Assembly: GCA_025351425.1 (NCBI GenBank) | Contig: JANXVY010000033.1 | Coordinates: forward strand, 1-64,000 | Source: Hyphomicrobium sp. | Lineage (GTDB): Bacteria; Pseudomonadota; Alphaproteobacteria; Rhizobiales; Hyphomicrobiaceae | DNA: 64,000 nucleotides | Direction: 5' to 3' | Shown: one piece after another, positions 40,753-48,405 of the stretch | Layout: each line of letters opens with the position of its first letter | Position numbering within the stretch: the first letter of the stretch is position 1 | Made by a program: the position numbers and the translations under genes | Notes under the pieces: generated by a model | Databases searched by the model: none | What the model was told of the DNA's origin: nothing | Seen by the model: only the letters and a program-made list of their open reading frames with translations

Positions 40753-41013
40753 ATGTCTTATCAAGGCTCCACGTCGGCCCAAGCCCGCGATACCATGGAA
40801 AAGGCCGGCGACAACCTGAGCAGTGCTGCCCAGGCTGCCGCAGACAAAACGAAATCGATCACCCATGATGTCGCCGAAGCAGTGGGTCAGGCCGGCGACA
40901 TGGCACAAGAACGTCTCGACGCCATGGCGACGTATGTCCGCCGCAACCCGTTGCAGTCGACAGCCATCGCCGCAGCGGTCGGCTTCGCCTTCGCGTTGAT
41001 CGCTCGCCGATAA
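40753..41013 (+). CDS. DUF883-like membrane-anchored protein, second copy
   Basis: An 86-residue protein with the same plan as its upstream neighbour: an amphipathic helix (QARDTMEKAGDNLSSAAQAA, DVAEAVGQAGDMAQERLDA), then YVRRNPLQSTAIAAAVGFAFALIARR, a C-terminal membrane segment. The shared RNP-QS pattern shows that it is a paralog. An AGGAGAA ribosome site precedes the ATG. Second gene of the EcfG operon. Confidence 0.75.
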   Translation: MSYQGSTSAQARDTMEKAGDNLSSAAQAAADKTKSITHDVAEAVGQAGDMAQERLDAMATYVRRNPLQSTAIAAAVGFAFALIARR

Positions 41014-41038
41014 TCCATCGTCGCAAGGGGATTTGTTT

Positions 41039-41479
41039 ATGCTCGGCAACGTTGCACTTTATCTCGCCAACCGCGCCGCCTCCGGCGCGGTTGGTTCCGT
41101 ATCGCGATGGGCGAGCTGGGGCGCCGCCGCCGCTATCTTCCTGGCAAGCTCTGTCGTGTTTGGATTGGTCGCCCTTTATTGGTGGCTCGAAACTCAATAC
41201 GGCCCCATAGCGTCCGCCGGCATTGTCGCCGCAGGCGCGGCCCTGGCGGGTTTCATCTGCCTGAGCGCCCCCGCCGTTATGGACGCGACGGAACGCGCAG
41301 CAGCAGCCCGGGCGCGCGAAAAAGTCGGCCCCGTCTCAGCCACTGTAGAAGCCGTGAACAAAGAAACGGAAGCAGCCGTCGATTATTTCGGCCCGCTTCA
41401 AGTTGTGGCATCCGCGTTCCTCGTTGGCTTGAGCACCGGCCGCAAGCTTCGGGGCACTCCCGGCAGTGCAACCCCCTAA
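41039..41479 (+). CDS. Small membrane protein, phage-holin superfamily-like
   Basis: A 146-residue protein with two adjacent membrane helices (WGAAAAIFLASSVVFGLVALYW and IASAGIVAAGAALAGFICL) followed by a polar helix (AARAREKVGPVSATVEAVNK). Proteins of this design sit beside DUF883 genes in many alphaproteobacteria and are often called putative Actinobacterial Holin-X / YqjE-like. It starts at the ATG at 41039 with AAGGGGA upstream. Third gene of the operon. Confidence 0.65.
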   Translation: MLGNVALYLANRAASGAVGSVSRWASWGAAAAIFLASSVVFGLVALYWWLETQYGPIASAGIVAAGAALAGFICLSAPAVMDATERAAAARAREKVGPVSATVEAVNKETEAAVDYFGPLQVVASAFLVGLSTGRKLRGTPGSATP

Positions 41480-41503
41480 AATGAAGCCTTAGGAGGAGAA
41501 TGC

Positions 41504-43441
41504 GTGGCCGGAAACTCCAGCTTCAAGCCTCGTTCGCGTCAGATGTTGATCAGAGACCTCGTCTCGGAAAAAACTATATTCTATTATTTCGCGACCGGCG
41601 GAATAATTATTGCAGGGCTCTATTTCGGCAAATTGCTTTTTATCCCGCTCGCACTCGCGATCTTTCTCACATTTCTCCTGTCGCCCGTTATTTCCATCTT
41701 GCGGCGTTGGTACATTCCGCGCGGCTTCGCGGTTTGCCTGGTCACGCTTGCAGCCTTCGCGACGATTGCGGGAATGGGTCTCGTCATGTCGCGGCAGGTC
41801 GTGAATTTGGCTGAGCAGTTGCCGTTCTATCAGTCCACCTTGATGAACAAGATCAAGGTATTGCGTGAGGCTATGACGCCAGGCCATCAGCTGGATCGTG
41901 CAGCAGAGTCGTTGAAGACAATTCAGGGCGCACTCGAAAAGCCCCCCGCGTCTGCAACCCTATCGTCGCCATCGACCCCCGCCGCCGCGCCACCGCTCCC
42001 GGTGGAAGTGCGCGAGCATGCAACCTCCCCCATCGAACAGCTGCACAGCATTGTTTCTGCTGCCGTCGAGCCGCTCACGATGGCTGGCATCTGCATCATC
42101 TTCGTCATCATGTTATTGTACTCGCGCGAAGACGTCCGCGATCGGGCAATCCGCTTGCTGGGCGTCAAGGATCTTGAACGCACCACACGTGCCATGGACG
42201 ACGCGGGCGCGCGCCTCAATCGCTACTTCCTATCCACGACAATCATCAACGCAGCCTTCGGCATCATTATTGGCCTCGGCCTCTGGTGGATCGGCATACC
42301 CAATCCGCTTCTCTGGGGTCTGATGGCGGGCTTGTTACGCTTCATCCCGTTTATCGGCGTCGCGCTGGCGGCGATCGTGCCGATAGGACTGGCGTTCGTC
42401 GTTGATCCCGGCTGGAGCATCTTTGCCGCAACTCTCGCCTTGTTCGTTGTGACCGAAATGCTGACAAGCCAGGTCATTGAAACAATTGTTCAAGGCGAAT
42501 CGACCGGCCTGTCCCCATTGGCCATTATTCTCGCGACCGCATTTTGGACTTTGCTGTGGGGGCCGATCGGATTGCCGCTCGCGGTGCCTCTCACGGTTGT
42601 TCTGGTTGTGCTCGGCCGCCATGTCGAACAGTTCACGTTCTTCGAAATTCTGCTGGGATCGGAACCGGCCCTGGCGTCGGACGACATGTTCTATCAGCGC
42701 CTACTATCTGGCGATCCCGATGAGGCCGCCGACCAGGCGACCTCGAAGCTCAAGGAGGTCCCCCTTGAGGAATTCTACGATAGGGTTGCGATCGAAGCGC
42801 TGAAGAAGGCCGTGGACGATGAAGAAGCGGGCCGCCTGGAAGATCAGCGCGTCGAGCAAATCCACCAGACGACGATCTCATTTCTCGAGACCCTGGAAGA
42901 CGTTGGCCTGGGCCAGCCGCCGGGCGATGAGCAAACCAAGGCGGCGGCGCCGGCACAGGCTGCTTCGAAGTCCCGCCCTCCCGCCTCCCCTGCAGTCTTG
43001 TGCATCGGTGTTCGAACCTTGCTCGACCAGTCGGCGTCCGCAATTCTCGCCCAGGCCCTGACGGGTCGTGGCATCGGGTCACTCTCGATGAGCCCACTGG
43101 AAATCGCCGCTCGCGGCGGCACAGCCCACGATATCTCTGCAATAACGTCGGTCTGCATATGCGCTTTTGAAGTCAAGACGCGGCGCGCTCACGCGAAATT
43201 TCTCGTGAAGCGAATCCGGCGTCAATTCCCCGCTGCTGAAATAATCGGCGTATTCTGGCGTCTTGAGACGAACGACGAAGCGAGCAAGTCGATTATCGAA
43301 TCGATCGCCGTTGACGATTGCCGCACGACCATACGCGGCGTGATCGATCACTTTGTTCTCAAAGGTCACGGAGCATCGTTGGGTCCTGCGGAATTACCGC
43401 TGACGACTGCGGCGAAAGCCGCTATCGCCCCCGCCGCCTGA
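41504..43441 (+). CDS. AI-2E family transporter with long cytoplasmic tail
   Basis: A 645-residue protein. Residues about 20-390 are an AI-2 exporter/PerM-like domain with about eight membrane helices (LAIFLTFLLSPVISILRRWYIPRGFAV, WGLMAGLLRFIPFIGVALAAIVP, TLLWGPIGLPLAVPLTVVLVVLG). The tail (about residues 395-645) includes an acidic, charged helical part and a compact C-terminal domain (VLCIGVRTLLDQSASAILAQAL, FEVKTRRAHAKFLVKRIRRQF) that I cannot name. The substrate is unknown. The GTG at 41504 follows AGGAGGAG. Last gene of the EcfG operon. Confidence 0.8.
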   Translation: MAGNSSFKPRSRQMLIRDLVSEKTIFYYFATGGIIIAGLYFGKLLFIPLALAIFLTFLLSPVISILRRWYIPRGFAVCLVTLAAFATIAGMGLVMSRQVVNLAEQLPFYQSTLMNKIKVLREAMTPGHQLDRAAESLKTIQGALEKPPASATLSSPSTPAAAPPLPVEVREHATSPIEQLHSIVSAAVEPLTMAGICIIFVIMLLYSREDVRDRAIRLLGVKDLERTTRAMDDAGARLNRYFLSTTIINAAFGIIIGLGLWWIGIPNPLLWGLMAGLLRFIPFIGVALAAIVPIGLAFVVDPGWSIFAATLALFVVTEMLTSQVIETIVQGESTGLSPLAIILATAFWTLLWGPIGLPLAVPLTVVLVVLGRHVEQFTFFEILLGSEPALASDDMFYQRLLSGDPDEAADQATSKLKEVPLEEFYDRVAIEALKKAVDDEEAGRLEDQRVEQIHQTTISFLETLEDVGLGQPPGDEQTKAAAPAQAASKSRPPASPAVLCIGVRTLLDQSASAILAQALTGRGIGSLSMSPLEIAARGGTAHDISAITSVCICAFEVKTRRAHAKFLVKRIRRQFPAAEIIGVFWRLETNDEASKSIIESIAVDDCRTTIRGVIDHFVLKGHGASLGPAELPLTTAAKAAIAPAA

Positions 43442-43443
43442 TC

Positions 43444-44325
43444 TCATTTTCGAGGCTGCCGCTGATAAAGGTGAGCAGCGGCGCGCGCCGCCTTCTTGGC
43501 TTCCCCCCAAACCCTTGTGAAACGCGAAGCGGACTTCGGTCGCCGGTCGCCCAGGCCAACATAGTTATCTTCGTATGCGGTCTTGTCGTCAGGTCCAGCA
43601 TCCCGCAACCGGCCGCTGTAAAGCTCAACCGCAGCAGACCCTACTTCGCGGATATAGATGCCGAGCGCCCGTTTGGCCAGATCGTCTGTCAGGCTCGAGA
43701 AAATCTGCCGGGTCATTCGCTCGCGAGCTTCCTGCGTCGCCGCTGCTACGGGATTGATGATCCGTACCAGCCGCCACAGATCATAAGCCTTCTCGGCATA
43801 TCCCGCGACCGAGCGCCATTCGTAAAGGCGTAAAACCTGCCCAACAGTCAATTGTTCGCCCAACGGAATTGCATCGATAAAAATGGGGCGAAGCCGGGCA
43901 CTGACCCGTTCCGTCAACAACAGGGCCTCTGGAACCGTGAAATTCCACACCGGCGAAGCGTCGCTTGGATGGAATTCCCGCGCCACCGTTTCGATTGCAG
44001 TGCCGGCAAGCGCCAAGAGATCGCCGCGCGAAGTGACCGAGGCAGGTTCGACACTATCCACCAACCGCTGCACTGCGGTCAAAGCCGCTTTTTCCGCCTC
44101 TGTTGCGTGCGCGCGCTCTACGACCCTGATAGATGACAGGGTTGGTCGGCTTTCTGGAAGCGCGCGGCGCTCCAGTAGATAAATAATAACCGTTATCGAT
44201 AGCGCAGCCGCGACCCAATAAAACAGATATCCGTTTTGCCACAGCCATAACGACCCTAATGGAATGAGCGTTGCAACAGGCAAGAGGAGAGCGATGAAGA
44301 TCATCGCAAGTCTGACGCGCGTCAT
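43444..44325 (-). CDS. Membrane protein, N-terminal half of a GTPase-linked family?
   Basis: A 293-residue protein with two N-terminal membrane helices (LAMIFIALLLPVATLIPLGSLWLW and YWVAAALSITVIIYLLERRAL) and a helical cytoplasmic region ending with REVGSAAVELYSGRLRD. That ending resembles the region just before the GTPase domain in longer rhizobial membrane GTPases, but no GTPase motifs are present here, so it could be a truncated or separate relative. I chose the ATG at 44325, which follows GGGGGAT; 44340 is also possible. It is tail-to-tail with the AI-2E gene and has an EcfG promoter upstream. Confidence 0.65.
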   Translation of the reverse strand: MTRVRLAMIFIALLLPVATLIPLGSLWLWQNGYLFYWVAAALSITVIIYLLERRALPESRPTLSSIRVVERAHATEAEKAALTAVQRLVDSVEPASVTSRGDLLALAGTAIETVAREFHPSDASPVWNFTVPEALLLTERVSARLRPIFIDAIPLGEQLTVGQVLRLYEWRSVAGYAEKAYDLWRLVRIINPVAAATQEARERMTRQIFSSLTDDLAKRALGIYIREVGSAAVELYSGRLRDAGPDDKTAYEDNYVGLGDRRPKSASRFTRVWGEAKKAARAAAHLYQRQPRK

Positions 44326-44458
44326 TTTAAAATCCCCCATCGCAGCAAAGCGAGCATCATTGCGACAAGCGCCAGCACCTGGATCGAAGATCTGAAATTG
44401 TCCGCAACCATGGGATGGCGCACTGGCACGCCGACACCTCGCATCATGTCTTGAACAC

Positions 44459-44483
44459 AACGCGTCATGCGGGGGTATGTTCC
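44459..44483 (-). promoter_or_regulatory. EcfG promoter (gene at 43444)
   Basis: On the minus strand GGAAC, 16 bases, CGTT. It is about 134 bases upstream of the ATG at 44325. The longest open frame (to 44460) would start inside the promoter, which argues for the shorter start. Confidence 0.75.
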
Positions 44484-44526
44484 AGCTAGCCGTCGCCGGC
44501 GTCCAAACCTGCCAGCGCTGAGGGGT

Positions 44527-44928
44527 TCAACGCTTCAACAGCACCGCCGCCGTCGAAACTAGGCGTGACATTGTGAAAGGCTTTGAAAGAATGGGCGCGC
44601 ACCGCAACGCCGCCGGAACCTCAAACTCGTGCGAATACCCGGATGTGAAAATCACGGGCAACCCAAGCGCGGCGGCCCTCTCCGCAACCAAAAATCTATT
44701 CGCATCATCCAGATTGACATCGATGATCGCCAAATCAATCGCACAATCTGAAAGCAAGGCCTCGATTTCCTCAGGCGAGGTCGGGTCGAACACATCGAAC
44801 GCCCCCGCCTCGATGATTGCATTCTGAACGTCCATCGCAATCAGCGTGTTGTCTTCGACAACCAAAAACACCCGGCCCAGCAAAGGTTGATTGACCGCCG
44901 CAGGTGGATGTTGATCGTTCGTTACCAT
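44527..44928 (-). CDS. Single-domain response regulator
   Basis: A 133-residue receiver with no output domain: acidic residues VVEDN near 24-26, phospho-acceptor Asp70 in LAIIDVNLDD, then PVIFTSGY and the conserved Lys in LSKPFTMSRL. Such receivers in general stress response clusters may act as phosphate sinks or adaptors for HWE kinases (compare SdrG/MrrA). The role here is inferred from its position. No EcfG motif is seen just upstream. Confidence 0.88.
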   Translation of the reverse strand: MVTNDQHPPAAVNQPLLGRVFLVVEDNTLIAMDVQNAIIEAGAFDVFDPTSPEEIEALLSDCAIDLAIIDVNLDDANRFLVAERAAALGLPVIFTSGYSHEFEVPAALRCAPILSKPFTMSRLVSTAAVLLKR

Positions 44929-45045
44929 TTGATGTTGTGCCCTTTATCCTAGGCGTTGCCGCAATTGACACCGCAGCCTAATGAGGGCCAATACGGGAAT
45001 TCCATCCTCCGTGTCATTAATCTAAGACATAGAGGCTAGATCCGC

Positions 45046-45816
45046 TTGGAGATTTCCGCCTTGGCCAAAAAACCACCGGCTGCGTCCTCGACCAGATGTG
45101 CAGCCTGCCCGCTGCGGTCTCTCTCGACGTTCCGGGCATTCACGCCCAAGGAGTTGGCGTTCGTCCAGTCGCTCAAATCCGGCGAACTTATCCTCGCGCA
45201 GGCCGCCACCGTGCTTGAGGAAGGCGAAAGCAGCCCCAACCTTTACACCGTCTTGTCCGGCTGGGCCTTTCGTTACAAGTCTCTGCCCGATGGGCGCCGC
45301 CAAATCCTGAACTTCGCTTTGCCGGGCGATTTTTTGGGATTGCAGTCCACGGTATTCAAAGAGATGGATCACTCGGTCGAAACGCTGACCCCCGTCGTGC
45401 TCTGCGTTTTCCCCCGTCAGCGGATGTGGGAACTCTACGAGCAGCACGCAGGCTTGGCGTTTGATCTGACCTGGATAGCATCGCGCGAGGAGCGCCTGCT
45501 CGACGAGCAACTCCTGAGCATCGGCCGACGCAGCGCTATTGAGCGGATCTCATCGCTGATGATCCACCTCTATTACCGCGCATTGGGGAGCGGCGCCGCC
45601 ACCACACGCTCCGGCGTGCGCTTACCTTTGACCCAGCAGCATCTGTCAGATGCGCTCGGCTTATCGCTCGTCCACACCAATAAAACGATCCGCCGCCTGA
45701 CGCAGGAGCAATTGATTTTATGGAAAGATGGTCAATTCAATATTCTCGATGAGCAGCGCCTTCGCTCGTTGGCCAAATACGATGCCCACGAGCCAGCCAA
45801 GCGCCCCCTCATTTAA
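45046..45816 (+). CDS. Crp/Fnr family transcription regulator
   Basis: A 256-residue regulator: an N-terminal cyclic-nucleotide-type sensor domain (SGELILAQAATVLEEGES, LYTVLSGWAFRYKSLPDGRRQILNFALPGDFLGLQ) and a C-terminal winged helix (LTQQHLSDALGLSLVHTNKTIRRLTQE). Only three cysteines (18, 21, 120) are placed like those that ligate the FNR iron-sulfur cluster, so oxygen sensing of the FNR type is doubtful. The start is a TTG at 45046 after GAGG. It lies convergent with ecfG and may be a secondary regulator in the stress island. Confidence 0.85.
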   Translation: MEISALAKKPPAASSTRCAACPLRSLSTFRAFTPKELAFVQSLKSGELILAQAATVLEEGESSPNLYTVLSGWAFRYKSLPDGRRQILNFALPGDFLGLQSTVFKEMDHSVETLTPVVLCVFPRQRMWELYEQHAGLAFDLTWIASREERLLDEQLLSIGRRSAIERISSLMIHLYYRALGSGAATTRSGVRLPLTQQHLSDALGLSLVHTNKTIRRLTQEQLILWKDGQFNILDEQRLRSLAKYDAHEPAKRPLI

Positions 45817-45834
45817 TCGAATAAAAATGAGCGC

Positions 45835-46389
45835 CTACACCGAAGCACGCTTCATGACCGCCTGCGTGGGCAGCTCCGGTCCTATATCTTCGAACGTCGC
45901 GATTCCCATCAGCTCTGCAAGCTTCAAACGCGCGCGATTGACCCGGCTTTTGATGGTACCCACCGCACATCCACAAATTTCCGCCGTTTCATCATACGAG
46001 AAACCTTCCGCGCCGACGAGAATGAGTGCCTCGCGCTGGTCGTCCGACAACTGGTCAAGCAGACGTTTGAAATCCAGCATGTCCATATGGCCGTGCTGCT
46101 CTGGATGAGTAGAAAGCCTCGCAGCGGCCAAACCGTCTGAATCCGCCACTTCCCTGCGGCCGCGCCGGAAATCCGAGAAATAAGTATTTCGCAGAATTGT
46201 AAATAACCACGCTTTGAAGTTGGTGCCTTCCTTGAACCGGTCGCAGTTGGCCAATGCCTTTGCGAGCGTTTCCTGCACCAGATCGTTGGCGGTGTGAGAA
46301 TTGCCGCACAACGAGATGGCAAACGCGCGCAAATTCGGCATCGCAGCCACCAATGCAGTATTGAACGAACGGTTCGCTGGCTCGCTCAC
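45835..46389 (-). CDS. ecfG: General stress response ECF sigma factor EcfG
   Basis: A 184-residue ECF15-type sigma factor. Region 2 is AISLCGNSHTANDLVQETLAKA followed by FKAWLFTILRNTYFSDFRR; region 4 is LSDDQREALILVGAEGFSYDETAEICGCAVGTIKSRVNRAR. It directs RNA polymerase to GGAAC-N16/17-CGTT promoters, at least eleven of which lie in this window, and is held by NepR until PhyR-P releases it. Its ATG overlaps the nepR stop by 4 bases. Confidence 0.96.
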   Translation of the reverse strand: MSEPANRSFNTALVAAMPNLRAFAISLCGNSHTANDLVQETLAKALANCDRFKEGTNFKAWLFTILRNTYFSDFRRGRREVADSDGLAAARLSTHPEQHGHMDMLDFKRLLDQLSDDQREALILVGAEGFSYDETAEICGCAVGTIKSRVNRARLKLAELMGIATFEDIGPELPTQAVMKRASV

Positions 46390-46631
46390 TCGCCCCGCTC
46401 CTTGCTGTCGAGCTTCTTAAGAAGCTCAAGGAATTGATCGGGAATCGGTTGACTTATCAACTGTGAGTAATACTTCGCAAGCTGCCGCCCAAGTTCGGCG
46501 CGGGTTCGCTCGTCGAGCACCACAGGAACATCTTCCGCCTCTTCGTTCATGGCGGTGTGCATATTGTAAACATCTTTCTCTTCCGGTTGCCCACCGTCCG
46601 CTTGAAGATCAACTTTTTTCCCCGCCGGCAT
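46386..46631 (-). CDS. nepR: Anti-sigma factor NepR
   Basis: An 81-residue protein whose C-terminal half is the NepR helix pair: RAELGRQLAKYYSQLISQPIPDQFLELLKKLD. The N-terminal half is acidic and disordered-looking. NepR binds EcfG and, under stress, PhyR-P. It overlaps ecfG by 4 bases and shares the promoter at 46718. Confidence 0.95.
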   Translation of the reverse strand: MPAGKKVDLQADGGQPEEKDVYNMHTAMNEEAEDVPVVLDERTRAELGRQLAKYYSQLISQPIPDQFLELLKKLDSKERGE

Positions 46632-47053
46632 ACCATCATCATCCCTTGCTGAGCCGCTTTGAGACCTCTCAGACTATGAGGCAATCGAACGGTACGCAAA
46701 CCGGTAACAACAGCTTAAACTCTCAAAGCAGCGATTGGTTCCCTCCAGAATGTGAAGCGCGCCGGATGGAGGAGGGCGAGCCCCGGCGCGCCTCCCGGCG
46801 ATTAAAGGCGCAAGGCCCGATCGTCGATTGCTTCCGTCACGCGACACCTGGAACAGACGCACCATACGTGCACCACGCCGTCCCGCTCATAGGGATTACC
46901 ACTGATTTTCGGCACCTCGCCACTACTGAGATTTCCTCAGTGCTGCTCGACCCTTCCGGCAAACCCGTTACGTTTCCCTTGAAGTCGATCCCGCCTCGTC
47001 CACATTGACGAAGTTGAGACGCGAATGACCTCAAGTCAGCTTCGCAAGGCCGC
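46632..47053. other. Leader of nepR and gene-free interval
   Basis: About 420 bases without a supported gene. It holds the EcfG-type promoter of nepR-ecfG and a GCGCGCCGG/CCGGCGCGC hairpin at about 46759-46797. The open frames here show no domain. Confidence 0.5.
46718..46742 (-). promoter_or_regulatory. EcfG-type promoter (nepR-ecfG)
   Basis: On the minus strand GGAAC, 16 bases, then AGTT (GTT conserved, the preceding C replaced by A). It is 87 bases upstream of the nepR ATG and gives autoregulation of the sigma/anti-sigma pair. Confidence 0.65.
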
Positions 47054-47227
47054 CTAAGCGCGCCGCAACAAGCCCGCCACCAGCGAAATCGCAAACAGCA
47101 CGAGTGCGACCCAAAACAGAATTCGCGCGCCATCCATTGCGGTGCCCGCAACGCCGCCAAACCCGAGAAAGGCCGCGACCAGCGCCACGACCAGAAACAC
47201 GATTGCATAGTGCAGAAGATTGCCCAT
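47054..47227 (-). CDS. DUF1328 (YtjA-like) small membrane protein
   Basis: A 57-residue protein with two membrane helices: MGNLLHYAIVFLVVALVAAF then GFGGVAGTAMDGARILFW and a final ISLVAGLLRR. This is the DUF1328/YtjA family, stress-linked small inner-membrane proteins of unknown function. The ATG at 47227 fits the family length. An exact EcfG promoter lies upstream. Confidence 0.85.
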   Translation of the reverse strand: MGNLLHYAIVFLVVALVAAFLGFGGVAGTAMDGARILFWVALVLFAISLVAGLLRRA

Positions 47228-47278
47228 TTTCACTCTCCAAATAGCGTCGCCAGTGCCTGCGCTATGCGACATGGAGCT

Positions 47279-47303
47279 AACGCCGGGCCCCCGCACTAGT
47301 TCC
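47279..47303 (-). promoter_or_regulatory. EcfG promoter (DUF1328 gene)
   Basis: On the minus strand GGAAC, 16 bases, CGTT, 52 bases upstream of the ATG at 47227. Confidence 0.8.
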
Positions 47304-47461
47304 GTCCATGCAGTGTGTTTTGCTGCTGAGCACGATCTCTGCCATTGACCAGGTGAGCGTAAGAGTCTGTCTCGCCTGACCGCCTGACCGCCTTATCTTT
47401 CCGATCCGTTGTGCGCACCGCCCCACGATCCGTGGGCTTTCGGCAGCTTTCGGGGCGGCTT

Positions 47462-47487
47462 GGAACCGGAAGCCCTATGCAAGCGTT
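47462..47487 (+). promoter_or_regulatory. EcfG promoter with 17-base spacer (small gene 47527)
   Basis: GGAAC, 17 bases, CGTT. It lies 40 bases before the ATG of the 50-codon gene. Confidence 0.65.
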
Positions 47488-47526
47488 GTTCAGCGCAAGA
47501 GGCGTAACGATGTTGAGTACAATGTC

Positions 47527-47679
47527 ATGTCGAAACGTGAAAAACGAATAAAGCCCAGCAGTTCGGATCTGGATGATGATTTCGACGACCGCGTGTTTGA
47601 AATCATCGTCTTTACATTTCTACTCTCGACCGCAGCAATCGCCACCGGAGCCGCAATGGCGTTCATAGATGTAATGTAA
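47527..47679 (+). CDS. 50-residue membrane protein
   Basis: A short gene starting MSKREKRIKPSSSDLDDDFD and ending with a hydrophobic helix (IIVFTFLLSTAAIATGAAMAF) and IDVM. The basic then acidic N-terminus followed by one membrane segment is a common layout for small inner-membrane proteins. It is supported by the EcfG-type promoter 40 bases upstream and by the next gene starting 22 bases downstream. The ribosome site is weak. No family is recognised. Confidence 0.5.
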   Translation: MSKREKRIKPSSSDLDDDFDDRVFEIIVFTFLLSTAAIATGAAMAFIDVM

Positions 47680-47700
47680 TCAATCAAATGGTGAACTATT

Positions 47701-48198
47701 GTGACGTTAATTTCTCCGGCGATCAACCAAACAGGAATTTTCCGCAAAGCGCTACATTTTCATTGGCTGCAGATTGCTGCGTTGGTCTTGATCGCGGCTG
47801 CTGCAACGATGAGCCTGATTTCTCAACTAGCTAACACTACCGTGTCGGCTGGCTCCCCGAAAGCGCTGATGGTCCAGCACGACCAATTCGGCTGGCTTGG
47901 CCACGCCCAACAATTGACCATGACTATCCCCGATCCGAAAGGCCGTTTGGTTGCGCTCAGCTTCGACGCCGACTTCAACGACAACTTTTCTATTCAAAGC
48001 GCCATACCTGCGGCCAACACCATCGCAAAATCCGATACCGGCCAGACCTTCAAGTTTCAGAGTATCGATGGCAAGGATTTGACGGTGAAACTATCCGTCC
48101 GTGCACGGCATTGGGGCTATAATACTGGTATCGTACGGGCGGTTGTGCCCGAAACGCGCGCCGCCGACGTCCGCGTCGCCCAACACGTGCTGCCCTGA
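47701..48198 (+). CDS. Hypothetical membrane-anchored protein
   Basis: A 165-residue protein with one N-terminal membrane segment (LQIAALVLIAAAATMSLISQL) and a beta-rich exported domain (AQQLTMTIPDPKGRLVALSFDADF, FQSIDGKDLTVKLSVRARHWGY). No family is recognised. The GTG at 47701 lies 21 bases after the small gene, so both probably share the promoter at 47462. Confidence 0.55.
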   Translation: MTLISPAINQTGIFRKALHFHWLQIAALVLIAAAATMSLISQLANTTVSAGSPKALMVQHDQFGWLGHAQQLTMTIPDPKGRLVALSFDADFNDNFSIQSAIPAANTIAKSDTGQTFKFQSIDGKDLTVKLSVRARHWGYNTGIVRAVVPETRAADVRVAQHVLP

Positions 48199-48242
48199 AA
48201 CCCAGGCGCTCCCGCTGTCCCTGGCAAGAATTGCCGCCCAGG

Positions 48243-48268
48243 GGAACCAATGGCTCGCCTGATACGTT
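48243..48268 (+). promoter_or_regulatory. EcfG promoter with 17-base spacer (HWE kinase 2)
   Basis: GGAAC, 17 bases, CGTTTT. It lies about 138 bases upstream of the TTG start at 48406 and after the preceding stop, so it is placed to drive the kinase gene. Confidence 0.65.
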
Positions 48269-48405
48269 TTCTAACTACCCGCCACGGTCTCTCGGAGCAG
48301 CCCATGCCACATTGGCGACCCCCAGCGACAAAACGCCGATCGCTTGAAATTCATCGGATCAATCCAGCACCAGATTGAAGAGCGCAGAGCGGGGTTGGGA
48401 TAGTC

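Noticed and set aside
46463-47008. 181-residue plus-strand open frame across nepR
   Set aside because: It overlaps nepR antisense and its leader, and the translation has no recognisable feature.
47490-47747. 85-residue minus-strand open frame
   Set aside because: It is antisense to the promoter-supported 50-codon gene and lacks a ribosome site.
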